Position numbers and translations under genes: made by a program
The notes under the pieces: generated by a model
What the model saw: only the letters and a program-made list of their open reading frames with translations
What the model was told of the DNA's origin: nothing
Database searches by the model: none
Part shown: positions 56,126 through 64,000 of the stretch, piece by piece
How the letters are laid out: each line of letters starts with the position of its first letter
Position numbering within the stretch: the first letter of the stretch is position 1
NCBI RefSeq assembly: GCF_900157365.1
Contig: NZ_FUEZ01000004.1
Location: forward strand, 186,001 to 250,000
Direction: 5' to 3'
From: Mycobacterium numidiamassiliense
GTDB taxonomy: Bacteria > Actinomycetota > Actinomycetes > Mycobacteriales > Mycobacteriaceae
Length of the DNA: 64,000 bases

Positions 56126-57175
56126 GTGATCCAGGTGTGCTCCCAGTGCGGCACTCGGTGGAATGTGCGCGACCGGCGCCGCGACTGGTGCCCCCGCTGC
56201 CGTGGGGCGCTGATGGCGCCGCTGGCGGACATGCCGCCGGCTGACCCGCGGTGGAGCACGCAACAGCGTGGGCCTTCGGCGCCGGCCGCGCCGCCCGCGT
56301 GGCAGCGCGCGGTGCCCCGGCTGCCGCCGGGCTTTCGGTGGATCGCGGTGCGTCCCGGGGCACCACCGGCCGCGCGGCGACCACGTCGCCCCCTGGGGCC
56401 GACGCCGCGATACGCGGTGATTCCGCGTTGGGGTCTGACGGATCGCATCCAGACCGCCGCGGCGGATGAGCCGGCCGCGCGGACCGGCCCGTCGACGGCC
56501 GCGGTGCGCGTCGCACTCTTCGTCAGCGTGCTGGTGCTGAGCATTGCGGCGCTGGTGTACGTGGTGCGTTACGTGCTGTTGGTCATCAACCGAAACACGT
56601 TGCTGAATTCCTGGGTCGCCATCGCCGCGGACTGGCTCGGGGTGCTTGCGAGTGTGGCCGCGGTTGCCGCGGTGATCACCTCGGGTGTGTTGCTGATCCA
56701 ATGGTTGATCGCCCGGCGGGCCGCGGTCTTCGCGCATCACGGCCTGAGCGAGCAGCGTTCCGTTCGGGCGTTGTGGGCCGGCTGCGTGATACCAGTGGCC
56801 AACCTGCTGTGGGCCCCGGTGTACGTCATCGAGGTGGCAATCATGGAAGAGCATTACTCCCGGCTGCGCCGACAGATCACCGAATGGTGGATCGCGTGGG
56901 CGTTCAGCTACGCGGCCTCGATCGTGGCCATGATTACCAGCTTCGCCACCGACCCGCAGGGCATCGCCAACAACACCGCCCTCATGGTGTTCGCCTACCT
57001 GCTGGCGGCGGTCGCAGTGGCCGCCGCTGCCAGGGTCTTCGAAGCCTTCGTGCGCAAGCCCGTGGAGCGGCCCGCGCATCGCTGGATCATCGCGAGCCCC
57101 GACCTCCCCGGCCGACCGGCGGCGCCCGCATCGGCTGCCCCGGTTGAGCTGGAGGGGGAGGAACCGGCAGCATAG
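56126..57175 (+). CDS. DUF4328 membrane protein with N-terminal zinc ribbon (Rv3843c-like)
   Basis: 349 aa from GTG 56126. The opening VCSQCGTRWNVRDRRRDWCPRCRG is a CxxC...CxxC zinc ribbon, followed by a Pro-rich linker (to ~residue 130) and about six hydrophobic helices (~130-330) of the DUF4328 type. It resembles Rv3843c, which lies directly upstream of glpQ1 as here. Function unknown. It ends 4 bp before glpQ1. Confidence 0.82.
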   Translation: MIQVCSQCGTRWNVRDRRRDWCPRCRGALMAPLADMPPADPRWSTQQRGPSAPAAPPAWQRAVPRLPPGFRWIAVRPGAPPAARRPRRPLGPTPRYAVIPRWGLTDRIQTAAADEPAARTGPSTAAVRVALFVSVLVLSIAALVYVVRYVLLVINRNTLLNSWVAIAADWLGVLASVAAVAAVITSGVLLIQWLIARRAAVFAHHGLSEQRSVRALWAGCVIPVANLLWAPVYVIEVAIMEEHYSRLRRQITEWWIAWAFSYAASIVAMITSFATDPQGIANNTALMVFAYLLAAVAVAAAARVFEAFVRKPVERPAHRWIIASPDLPGRPAAPASAAPVELEGEEPAA

Positions 57176-57179
57176 GGGT

Positions 57180-58004
57180 ATGACGTGGGCCGACGAGGTG
57201 CTCGGCGGGCATCCCTTTGTCGTCGCCCACCGCGGGGCGTCGGCTGACCGGCCCGAACACACTCTGGCCGCCTACGATCTCGCCCTCAAAGAGGGCGCCG
57301 ACGGCCTGGAATGCGATGTGCGGCTGACCCGCGACGGCCACCTGGTCTGCGTGCATGACCGCCGACTGGAGCGAACGTCGAGCGGCGCCGGCCTGGTCAG
57401 CACGATGACGCTGGCCCAGCTGAGTGAACTCGATTACGGCGCGTGGCACGAGAGTTGGCGCTCCGACGGAGGGCAGGGCGATACCAGCCTCCTGACGCTG
57501 GACGCATTGGTATCGCTCGTTCTGGACTGGCACCGGCCGGTGAAGCTGTTCATCGAGACCAAGCATCCGGTCCGCTACGGCTCACTGGTGGAAAGCAAAT
57601 TGCTGGCCCTGCTGCACCGCTTCGGCATCGCCTCGCCGGCGTCTGCCGACCGATCTCGGGCGGTCGTCATGTCGTTCTCGGCCGCCGCGGTGTGGCGGAT
57701 CCGCCGAGCCGCGCCGCTGCTGCCGACCGTGCTGCTCGGCAACACCGCCCGCTACCTGACCAGTAGCGCCGCGACGGCCATCGGCGCGACGGCCGTCGGG
57801 CCTTCGGTGGCGGCGTTGCGGGATTATCCGCAGCTGGTGGATCGCGCCGCGGCGCAGGGCCGGTCCGTCTACTGCTGGACCGTCGACGAGTACGACGACA
57901 TCGACTTCTGCCGCAGCGTCGGGGCGGCCTGGATTGCCACCAATCACCCGGGCCGCACCAGGGCCTGGCTGCAGAATGCGCGGACGATCGAAGGCAGCGG
58001 CTAG
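57180..58004 (+). CDS. glpQ1: Glycerophosphodiester phosphodiesterase GlpQ1
   Basis: 274 aa. GDPD family TIM barrel: the catalytic motif VVAHRGASADRPEHTLAAYDLALKEGADGLECDVRLTRDG, and the second His in CVHDRRLERTSSG. It hydrolyses glycerophosphodiesters to glycerol-3-phosphate and alcohol. The preferred start ATG 57180 has only a weak GGGG site. It is 2 bp from the convergent LCP gene; bfrB, normally here, is absent. Confidence 0.93.
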   Translation: MTWADEVLGGHPFVVAHRGASADRPEHTLAAYDLALKEGADGLECDVRLTRDGHLVCVHDRRLERTSSGAGLVSTMTLAQLSELDYGAWHESWRSDGGQGDTSLLTLDALVSLVLDWHRPVKLFIETKHPVRYGSLVESKLLALLHRFGIASPASADRSRAVVMSFSAAAVWRIRRAAPLLPTVLLGNTARYLTSSAATAIGATAVGPSVAALRDYPQLVDRAAAQGRSVYCWTVDEYDDIDFCRSVGAAWIATNHPGRTRAWLQNARTIEGSG

Positions 58005-58006
58005 CG

Positions 58007-59227
58007 CTACTGGCCGGGCGCGGTGGTGGGCGCAGGCGCATCGGAGGCCAGCGCGGCGAACAGCTTGCCCGCCGCGTCGTCGTCCCAGACCACCACCGAG
58101 CCGACATCGCTGCCGGTGAACGAACCGATCGGCACGGTCATCGCGGTGGGGGACCCGTGCAGCGCCCAGCCGAGCTGGGCCAAGTTCCACACGTGCGCAT
58201 CCTGGTCGACGGTGAGCGCGTCGGCGGCCGCGCGGTCGACGGAGTACCAGCGCCACGGGTTGAGCCAGACCGCCGGGCTGGCGGCGCGGTGCAGCAGCGC
58301 GGACACGAATTGCCGTTGATTGATCATCCGGTCCAGGTCTGCCCGCGGGGTGTCGCGGGTCCTCACGTACCCGAGCGCGTCGCGGCCCCGCAGCTGCTGG
58401 CAGCCGGCCGGCAGATCGATGCCGGCCAACGGGTCGTTGATCGCCGTGGCCGGGCACACCGTGACGCCGCCGAGGGCGTCCACCAGGGCCGCGAAGCCGC
58501 TGAAGCCGATCTCGGCGTAGTGGTCGAGGCGCAGTCCGGTGGCCTGCTCGACGGTCTGGACGAGCAGGGAGGCCCCGCCTATCGCGAATGCGGAGTTGAT
58601 TTTGTCCTTGCCGTGTCCGGGGATCGATACGAGGGAATCGCGGGGTATCGACACCAGCGTGGTCGGGGTGCTCGAACCGAGATGCGGCACATGGACCAGC
58701 AGGATGGTGTCGGTGCGGCCGTTGCCGATGTCGCCGCCGGTGGCCAGGTCCTGCTGTTGCGCAGCGCTGAGGCCCCGGCGGCTGTCGGACCCGACGAGCA
58801 GCCAGTTGGTGCCGGCACCCGACCCTGGTCGACCGGTGTAGTTGGTGAATACCGGCTCGCGGTGCAGCGCCGTGTCGAACCACACGGCGCCGCCGACGAT
58901 GGCTAGGCCGATGAGCAGCGGGACGACCAGCACTGTGCGCACGATTCGTCGGGCCCAGCGCCGCTTGCGGCGCCTGCGGTGGGTCCCGGGGGCTCCCGGC
59001 CGGGGCGGAGGCGCTGACTGCTGGGCCGGACGCGGCCGCGGGCCCGGCGGCGGCGGAGCTTCGGGGGCAGGCGCGGGCGGCGGCAGCCGCTGCAGCGGGA
59101 CCGTCTGATCGGTCGCCGACGGCGGCCGGCCGGGGTGGCGGTGAATCACCTGCGACGGCTCGCGACGGCTGGCAGGCGGGACGCGCCGCCCGGGCCATCC
59201 ACGTTCGGGTGATCGGTCGCCGGGCAC
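58007..59227 (-). CDS. LytR-CpsA-Psr (LCP) family protein
   Basis: 406 aa from GTG 59227. A Pro/Arg-rich cytosolic N-terminus (~90 residues), one transmembrane helix (VLVVPLLIGLAIVGGAVWF), then the LCP domain: LLVGSDSRRG, DTILLVHVP, TLVSIPRDSLVSIPG, KINSAFAIGG, GYVRTRDTPRADLDRMINQ. LCP enzymes ligate arabinogalactan or teichoic-type polymers to peptidoglycan. In M. tuberculosis the homologous Rv3840 is only a C-terminal fragment; here the gene is complete. Confidence 0.88.
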   Translation of the reverse strand: MPGDRSPERGWPGRRVPPASRREPSQVIHRHPGRPPSATDQTVPLQRLPPPAPAPEAPPPPGPRPRPAQQSAPPPRPGAPGTHRRRRKRRWARRIVRTVLVVPLLIGLAIVGGAVWFDTALHREPVFTNYTGRPGSGAGTNWLLVGSDSRRGLSAAQQQDLATGGDIGNGRTDTILLVHVPHLGSSTPTTLVSIPRDSLVSIPGHGKDKINSAFAIGGASLLVQTVEQATGLRLDHYAEIGFSGFAALVDALGGVTVCPATAINDPLAGIDLPAGCQQLRGRDALGYVRTRDTPRADLDRMINQRQFVSALLHRAASPAVWLNPWRWYSVDRAAADALTVDQDAHVWNLAQLGWALHGSPTAMTVPIGSFTGSDVGSVVVWDDDAAGKLFAALASDAPAPTTAPGQ

Positions 59228-59285
59228 CGGGATAACCTACGTGTCCCCACCCGGTGCGGCCAGCGGGGAACGTGGATACCGCCGG

Positions 59286-60077
59286 TTACCGGCGGGCGCG
59301 CAAGCCGTTGATGAAGGGGCAACCCATCAGCACGCGGAACGCTTTACTGAGGCCGGTCATGTCGTCCACCGGCTTGTGGAACGGCAGTCGGATGTCGTGG
59401 TCGCCGTCCTCGCCCTCGACGCGGAACCGCACGCCGTACCGGTCGAGACCCAGCGGCCGGACCTGCCCGCGGCGCAGCGCGGCGGGCAATCTGGACACCA
59501 GCCGCGCGACCACGTCGCTGTGGGCCTTGTCCAGGTGCCACAGCAGGCCCGACTCGAGCTCGCAGAACGGGTCGGGTCGGGCCGCGAGTAGATCGTCCAC
59601 GCTGACGGGCTCGGCGCCGGTGGCGTCGGTGACCACCACCGAGTCGATTGCGAGCCGCAGCAGCGTATAGCGGGTGTCCTGCGGGTTGCTGGGCATGGAG
59701 TGGGGCGTATCGACCTGCAGCAGGGCCGGGTTCGGGCATTCGGTGGCGATCAGGTCGAGCGTTTGTGTCACCGACGCGGGCGGAACCTGCTGCAGGCGGC
59801 CGCGCACCCACACCAGCGAGCGGACCGGCTCGCGCAGCGGCAGCGGTGCATAGTCGGTCAGCTCGAGCAGTGCCTGGGATCCGGCCACCAGGCCGCCCTG
59901 CGCACCGCCGCGCGCGACGGGCAGCGTCACCGCGAAGGATCCGTCGTCCAGCAGGTGGTGCACCGGCGTGGCGACGGGGTCTTCGCGCTCGACGGCCAGC
60001 AGCGCGCCACCGGCCCGATGACAGGCGCTGCGGATGCGTTCGGCAGTCGTCGGCGCGGCGCTGGTCAGCGGTAACAT
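59286..60077 (-). CDS. Iron-regulated DUF2470-type protein (Rv3839-like)
   Basis: About 263 aa; ATG 60077 (GAGGAG 4 nt upstream) is preferred over ATG 60080. The C-terminal ~80 residues (LVSRLPAALRRGQVRPLGLDRYGVRFRVEGEDGDHDIRLPFHKPVDD) are DUF2470-like, and the N-terminal part resembles a split-barrel (FMN/heme-binding) fold, as in heme-degradation-linked proteins. Rv3839 is repressed by IdeR under high iron, and an IdeR box lies upstream. Confidence 0.85.
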   Translation of the reverse strand: MLPLTSAAPTTAERIRSACHRAGGALLAVEREDPVATPVHHLLDDGSFAVTLPVARGGAQGGLVAGSQALLELTDYAPLPLREPVRSLVWVRGRLQQVPPASVTQTLDLIATECPNPALLQVDTPHSMPSNPQDTRYTLLRLAIDSVVVTDATGAEPVSVDDLLAARPDPFCELESGLLWHLDKAHSDVVARLVSRLPAALRRGQVRPLGLDRYGVRFRVEGEDGDHDIRLPFHKPVDDMTGLSKAFRVLMGCPFINGLRARR

Positions 60078-60093
60078 CATTCTCCTCTGATGG

Positions 60094-60112
60094 TTAGGTA
60101 AGCCTAAGTTAA
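60094..60112. promoter_or_regulatory. IdeR (iron) box upstream of the Rv3839-like gene
   Basis: TTAGGTAAGCCTAAGTTAA matches the mycobacterial IdeR consensus TTAGGTTAGSCTAACCTAA at 16 of 19 positions. It sits 14 nt from the gene start and 58 nt from pheA, so it should overlap the promoter. Confidence 0.8.
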
Positions 60113-60169
60113 CTTAGATCACGGAACGCTGCAAGGCCCGATTCGGATCAACGCCGTTAGGGTTGGGGC

Positions 60170-61099
60170 GTGTCCCGCATCACTTACCTCGGTCCCGAGG
60201 GGACCTTTACCGAGGCGGCGCTGCTGCACATGACGGCCGTCGGTCTGATCCCCGACGACGGCGCTGAGGCTGTGCAGCGGCTGCCGATCGACAGCACACC
60301 GGCGGCGCTGGACGCGGTGCGCAAGGGCGAGGCCGACTACGCGTGCGTGCCGATCGAGAACTCGATCGACGGGTCGGTGATGCCCACGTTGGACAGCTTG
60401 GCCATCGGCTCGCCGCTGCAGGTCTTCGCCGAGACGACACTGGATGTGGCGTTCAGCATCGTCGTCAAGGCCGGCCGCAGCGCCGCCGACGTGCGGACGC
60501 TGGCCGCTTTCCCGGTCGCCGCGGCGCAGGTGCGGCAATGGGTCGCGGCCAACCTGCCGACCGCCGAACTTCGCCCCGCGTACTCCAATGCCGACGCGGC
60601 CCGGCAGGTGGCCGAGGGGCAGGCTGACGCGGCGGTGGCCTCGCCGCTGGCCGTCACCCGGTGGGGGCTGGCCACCCTCGCCGACGGCGTCGTCGACGAG
60701 TCCAACGCGCGCACCCGGTTCGTGCTCGTCGGCAATCCTGGACCGCCACCGGTATGGACGGGAGCGGACCGCACGTCGGTGGTGCTGCGCATCGACAACG
60801 CGCCCGGCGCGCTGGTGGCAGCGCTCGCCGAATTCGGCCTCCGCGACATCGACCTCATCCGCATCGAATCCAGGCCGACCCGCACCGAGCTCGGCACGTA
60901 CCTGTTCTTCGCCGACTGCGTCGGTCACATCGACGATTTCGCCGTCGCCGAGGCACTCAAGGCGCTGCATCGACGTTGTGCGGACGTGCGATATCTGGGT
61001 TCCTGGGCAACGGGGCCCGCCACAGCTGTGGGTGCACCGCCCCCGGACGAGGCGACGCGCTGGCTGGAGCGGCTGCGCGACGGGAAGCCGGCGCAATGA
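60170..61099 (+). CDS. pheA: Prephenate dehydratase
   Basis: 309 aa from GTG 60170. Catalytic domain to ~residue 185 (TYLGPEGTFTEAAL, CVPIENSIDGSVMPTLD, NARTRFVLVG with the TRF motif), then a regulatory ACT domain (GALVAALAEFGLRDIDLIRIESRP, with ESRP the phenylalanine-binding motif). It makes phenylpyruvate for phenylalanine synthesis. It overlaps the phosphoglycerate mutase gene by 4 bp. Confidence 0.95.
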   Translation: MSRITYLGPEGTFTEAALLHMTAVGLIPDDGAEAVQRLPIDSTPAALDAVRKGEADYACVPIENSIDGSVMPTLDSLAIGSPLQVFAETTLDVAFSIVVKAGRSAADVRTLAAFPVAAAQVRQWVAANLPTAELRPAYSNADAARQVAEGQADAAVASPLAVTRWGLATLADGVVDESNARTRFVLVGNPGPPPVWTGADRTSVVLRIDNAPGALVAALAEFGLRDIDLIRIESRPTRTELGTYLFFADCVGHIDDFAVAEALKALHRRCADVRYLGSWATGPATAVGAPPPDEATRWLERLRDGKPAQ

Positions 61100-61782
61100 G
61101 CGGACGGCTGGTGCTGGTGCGGCATGGGCAGTCCCATGCCAACGTCGAGCGCAGGCTGGACACCCGGCCACCCGGGACCGAGCTGACGGAGTTGGGTCGG
61201 GACCAGGCGCTGGGCTTCGCCCGCGGTATCGGCAGGCCGGGGCTGCTCGCGCACTCGGTGGCCGCCCGGGCGTCGCAGACGGCCGCGGTGATCGGCGCGG
61301 AAGCCGACGTGGCCACCCACCCGCTGGCGGGCATTCACGAGGTCCAGGTCGGGGAGCTGGAAAACCGCAACGACGACGAGGCGGTGGCCCAGTTCAACGC
61401 CATCTACGAGCGGTGGCACCGCGGTGAACTCGACGTCCCCTTGCCCGGCGGCGAGACCGGCAACGACGTGCTGGACCGCTACGTGCCGGTGCTCACCGAG
61501 CTACGCATGCGCTACCTGGACGATTACGAATGGAACGGCGACATCGTCGTCGTCAGCCATGGCGCGGCGATCCGGCTGGCGTCCGCGGTGCTGGCCGGGG
61601 TGGACGCCGAGTTCGCGCTGGAGAACCACTTGAGCAACGCCGATTCCGTCGTGCTGGCCCCGATCACCGATGGCCGATGGAGCTGTCTGCGGTGGGGAGC
61701 CCTGACCCCGCCGTTCTACCCGGAGCCCGATCCCACCGCGGTCGTCGATGCGGTGCGGTTCGGCACCGATCCGATGGGGTGA
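61096..61782 (+). CDS. Histidine phosphatase (phosphoglycerate mutase-like, Rv3837c)
   Basis: 228 aa from ATG 61096 (ATGA overlap with the pheA stop). Phosphohistidine motif LVLVRHGQSHANVERRLDTRPPG at the start, second arm VVVSHGAAIRL near residue 155. The specific substrate of this branch is not assigned. Coupled to pheA. Confidence 0.92.
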   Translation: MSGRLVLVRHGQSHANVERRLDTRPPGTELTELGRDQALGFARGIGRPGLLAHSVAARASQTAAVIGAEADVATHPLAGIHEVQVGELENRNDDEAVAQFNAIYERWHRGELDVPLPGGETGNDVLDRYVPVLTELRMRYLDDYEWNGDIVVVSHGAAIRLASAVLAGVDAEFALENHLSNADSVVLAPITDGRWSCLRWGALTPPFYPEPDPTAVVDAVRFGTDPMG

Positions 61783-61788
61783 CGACCT

Positions 61789-61980
61789 TCAGACCGCCAG
61801 CGCCAGCGATTCTGTGCACTCGCAGCCGATGGCTTCGCAGTCGATCGCGAAGGTGTGCGGCATCAGCTCGGGGCTGACACAGTCGGCCTCGGTGCACTCC
61901 GACCGGCGCAATGCATGACGAATGATGGTGCCGTGGCAGTGATCTAGGCCTGCCAGGCAGTCGCGGCACTCAGCGCTCAT
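61789..61980 (-). CDS. Small Cys-rich protein (63 aa)
   Basis: Eight Cys in 63 residues: CRDC (5 and 8), Cys15, Cys29, Cys34, Cys48, and CEC (53 and 55). A metal-binding or disulfide-bonded microprotein is likely. The ATG at 61980 begins the stable frame, and the gene is convergent with the phosphatase (6 bp). No family recognised. Confidence 0.6.
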   Translation of the reverse strand: MSAECRDCLAGLDHCHGTIIRHALRRSECTEADCVSPELMPHTFAIDCEAIGCECTESLALAV

Positions 61981-62054
61981 GAGCCGTTCTTAGCACCAGG
62001 GGAAGACAAATCCGGGATGACGCGCCCGGCCGACGCCGGGTTGTCGGGCGGTCG

Positions 62055-62405
62055 TCAGGCCCAGCCCAATTCCTCCAGGCGATGGTCGTCAATGCCGAAG
62101 TGGTGGGCGATCTCGTGAATGACCGTGATCGCCACCTCTTCGACCAGCTCCTCGTCGGTGTCGCAGACGTCGAGCAGCGCCTCGCGGTAGATCGTGATGG
62201 CGTCCGGCAGCGCTCCGCCGTAGTCGGAATCGCGCTCGGTCAACGCCACCCCCTCGTACAGCCCGAGCAGTTCCGGGTCCTCGGGATGGCGGTCTTCGAC
62301 CAGAATGACGACGTTATCCATCGCGGCCGCCAGTTCGGCTGGGATCAGGTCGAGTGCGTCTGCGACCAGCTCGTCGAACCGCTGCGGCTCCATCCGCACG
62401 GCCAC
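62055..62405 (-). CDS. Minimal zincin-type metallopeptidase (Rv3836-like)
   Basis: 116 aa from GTG 62405 (ATG 62393 also possible). The HEIAHHFGI motif near residue 100 is the HExxH zinc site; DRDSDYGGALPDAITIYREALLD precedes it. It belongs to a small predicted metallopeptidase family. The gap to the upstream Rv3835-like gene is 4 bp, so they are co-transcribed. Confidence 0.88.
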   Translation of the reverse strand: MAVRMEPQRFDELVADALDLIPAELAAAMDNVVILVEDRHPEDPELLGLYEGVALTERDSDYGGALPDAITIYREALLDVCDTDEELVEEVAITVIHEIAHHFGIDDHRLEELGWA

Positions 62406-62409
62406 CCGG

Positions 62410-63789
62410 TTAGCCTCCCGGTGCGGGCGGGGGCGGCGGCACCCCGGGATCGCCCGGCTGGGGCGGCACCGGTGCGTCCTGCGGCGGCCCGAACCCCGGC
62501 GGCAGCCCGCCGTCCGGCGGCGGCGGGACCTGTTGCGGCGCTTGGGTGGCCGGGGCCTGCGAGGCCGGCGAGCGGGGTGGGGTGACCACCGGCTGTTGCT
62601 GCGGGAGGTGCTGATTGCCCGGCGGCATTTCCGGCGCGGTGGGAGCGCTGGGCTGGTTGGTGGTCGGCACCTGAACGGGCATCGGCGGCATCGTCAGCCG
62701 CTCTTCGGGAATGTCGGGCGGTGCCACCGGCGGCAGGCCGTTGATCAGCAGTTGCCCCTTGGCGCTGTTGACCAGCGTGGCCCAGCCGCCGTTGCCCAGC
62801 GTCGCGCCGATGCTGCAGGCGACCTCACGGCTGCCCGCCGACCAGCTCGGCAGCGCCAGGGTGGGGTAGATCAGCGTCAGGGTGGTGGTGCGCAACTTGA
62901 TCGGGGCCAGATAGGCGTCGGTCATCTTGGTGCAGGAATCCTTGATGAAACCGTCCTGATCGGGCTCGGCGGGCAGCGCGGCGGGAAACTTCTCGGCCAG
63001 GTTGACCGTGCCGGTGACCTCCATGGCATGCGGCGCCCCGCATTCGACGGGAACGTCGATGGGTTGGTTGGTCGACGGATCGATTCCCAAGCAGGTGCCG
63101 GCCGGCCACACCTTGGACTGGTCGACGTCGGCGACCTTGCCCTTGAAGGTGGCCTGGGCGTTGTTCGGGCCGGGCAGTTGCAGGCCGCACAGCATGCGCC
63201 GCTCGCCGGACTGACGCCAGGCCCGGTCGCCCGCCCACAGCATGCTGACGGTGAACTTGCTGTTGGGATCGAACTTGGGCCCGAGGTAGCGGTGCACGGC
63301 GGACTCGCACTGCTCCTGGCTGATCTGCTGGATGCGGGCGGGCGACGGCGGCGCGGCGTTGGGTCCGTATTCGGATCCCGGGAACGTCCGCATGTCGATC
63401 GACTCGGCGACTTCGAACTTGTGGTCGTCGGCGCAGTTGACGATGCGCGCCGACTCGGGTGTGACGTCGGGCCACATCAGGCAGTTGCCGCTGCTGGCCC
63501 GGTTGAAGGCGGCGTCGCTCTTTGCTCCGGTGGTGGGTACCGGATTGCTGTCCATGTAGCCGGCAAGCCGCCCCGACCCGTTGCCGGCGACCGGGAGCGC
63601 GGTCACCAGCCCGGCGATCAGCAGGCCGCCCAGCGCGGTCAGCAGCAAGGCGCGCCGGGTTGCCGCCGCCTGCAACGAACTCGGCCACCCGAAGACGCCC
63701 GCCTGCTCATCCGCTTCGGCAGCGGGTGGCGCGGCGGGCGGGTTGGCGGGGGAAACTTCCGTCTCGAGCGTGTCCGACATCGACTCCAT
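62410..63789 (-). CDS. Septum-formation-domain membrane protein (Rv3835-like)
   Basis: About 459 aa; ATG 63789 or 63780. A short cytosolic head, one transmembrane helix (LLLTALGGLLIAGLVTALPVA, ~residues 45-65), then two copies of a Cys-containing septum-formation-type domain (NCLMWPD...CADDHKFEVAESIDM and TCLGIDP...CGAPHAMEVTGTVNL), and a long Pro/Gln-rich extracellular tail. Function in mycobacteria is unknown; Rv3835 sits next to serS as here. Confidence 0.85.
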   Translation of the reverse strand: MESMSDTLETEVSPANPPAAPPAAEADEQAGVFGWPSSLQAAATRRALLLTALGGLLIAGLVTALPVAGNGSGRLAGYMDSNPVPTTGAKSDAAFNRASSGNCLMWPDVTPESARIVNCADDHKFEVAESIDMRTFPGSEYGPNAAPPSPARIQQISQEQCESAVHRYLGPKFDPNSKFTVSMLWAGDRAWRQSGERRMLCGLQLPGPNNAQATFKGKVADVDQSKVWPAGTCLGIDPSTNQPIDVPVECGAPHAMEVTGTVNLAEKFPAALPAEPDQDGFIKDSCTKMTDAYLAPIKLRTTTLTLIYPTLALPSWSAGSREVACSIGATLGNGGWATLVNSAKGQLLINGLPPVAPPDIPEERLTMPPMPVQVPTTNQPSAPTAPEMPPGNQHLPQQQPVVTPPRSPASQAPATQAPQQVPPPPDGGLPPGFGPPQDAPVPPQPGDPGVPPPPPAPGG

Positions 63790-63901
63790 TCTGACAGGAC
63801 GAGCGAAGTTACTGTGACGATTGTTACAAAAGTGCATCCTGGGGATCCGGTGCGTCGGTGCTGCGCAACCTGCGGGCCGATCGAAAAGTAGTCTTGCGGC
63901 C

Positions 63902-64000
63902 GTGATCGACCTGAAGCTGCTCCGCGAAGACCCCGATGCCGTGCGGCGTTCGCAACTCAGCCGCGGAGAAGACCCTGCGCTGGTGGACGCGTTGTTGACC
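63902..64000 (+). CDS. serS: Seryl-tRNA synthetase, N-terminal part (cut by window end)
   Basis: From GTG 63902 the first 33 codons read [22 protein letters not shown], the start of the long coiled-coil arm that binds tRNA-Ser. The rest lies beyond the window. Confidence 0.93.
   Translation, partial: MIDLKLLREDPDAVRRSQLSRGEDPALVDALLT

Noticed and set aside
62305..63891. Long + open frame opposite the Rv3835-like gene
   Set aside because: Antisense shadow of a proline-rich gene; no start signal or recognisable domain.
1..64000. CRISPR arrays, rRNA or tRNA genes, insertion sequences
   Set aside because: Reading both strands showed no spaced direct repeats of array type, no rRNA or complete tRNA, and no transposase or terminal inverted repeats.

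Overview
The window is a mycobacterial chromosome segment. It carries a near-complete ESX-1 (type VII secretion) locus with its regulators whiB6 and espR, and the conserved genes that surround ESX-1 in Mycobacterium tuberculosis, in reversed orientation: gltB-gltD, the PHP protein, ethR-ethA, rraA, the H-NS-like protein, espR, sodA, glpQ1, pheA and serS. Protein lengths close to the M. tuberculosis ones (GltB 1527 aa, GltD 488, EccA1 573, EccCb1 591, EspR 132, SodA 207) suggest a member of the genus related to the tuberculosis/marinum side. The species cannot be named from the sequence.

Layout. (1) 1-5.8 kb: an accessory island with glycosyltransferase family 9/DUF4254 (two tandem copies, one cut by the edge), a GT2-like glycosyltransferase, a DUF1796-like protein, a DUF6065-like protein, a TauD-type dioxygenase and an FkbM methyltransferase. 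It occupies the place where mycP1 and eccE1 normally lie. A degenerate tail that looks like the C-terminus of EccE1 remains at 6.1-6.3 kb. (2) 6.4-28.9 kb: ESX-1, in order espB, espK, espJ, eccD1, espI, esxA, esxB, PPE68, eccCb1, eccCa1, eccB1, eccA1, espH, espG1, espF, espE, a FHA/HTH protein, whiB6. PE35 and espL are absent from their usual places. (3) 29-31.3 kb: a SigI-like ECF41 sigma factor divergent from an NmrA-like/Ddn-like gene pair. (4) 31.3-39.1 kb: the Rv3860-like ATPase and gltBD. (5) 39.4-44.1 kb: an accessory block with an LLM F420 enzyme, a tail-to-tail two-component system and a second complete espB. (6) 44.2-64 kb: conserved chromosome up to the start of serS, including a DinB-type polymerase with a SOS box, a YcnI/CopC copper pair, a yybP-ykoY (manganese) riboswitch with its exporter, a superoxide dismutase with Gln145, and a DnaA-box cluster in a gene-free gap. 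bfrB, normally next to glpQ1, is missing.

How the parts fit. EccB1/Ca1/Cb1/D1 form the inner-membrane ESX-1 translocase. EccA1, EspG1 and EspH are cytosolic ATPase and chaperones. EsxA/EsxB, PPE68, EspB, EspE, EspF, EspJ and EspK are substrates or accessory factors. EspI, WhiB6 and EspR are regulators. Without EccE1 and MycP1 in place, whether this machine works depends on copies elsewhere in the genome.

Two proline-rich, G/C-homopolymer regions look like assembly damage: the espI frameshift and a Nextera adapter sequence inside the Rv3860-like gene. Neither should be read as biology without raw reads.
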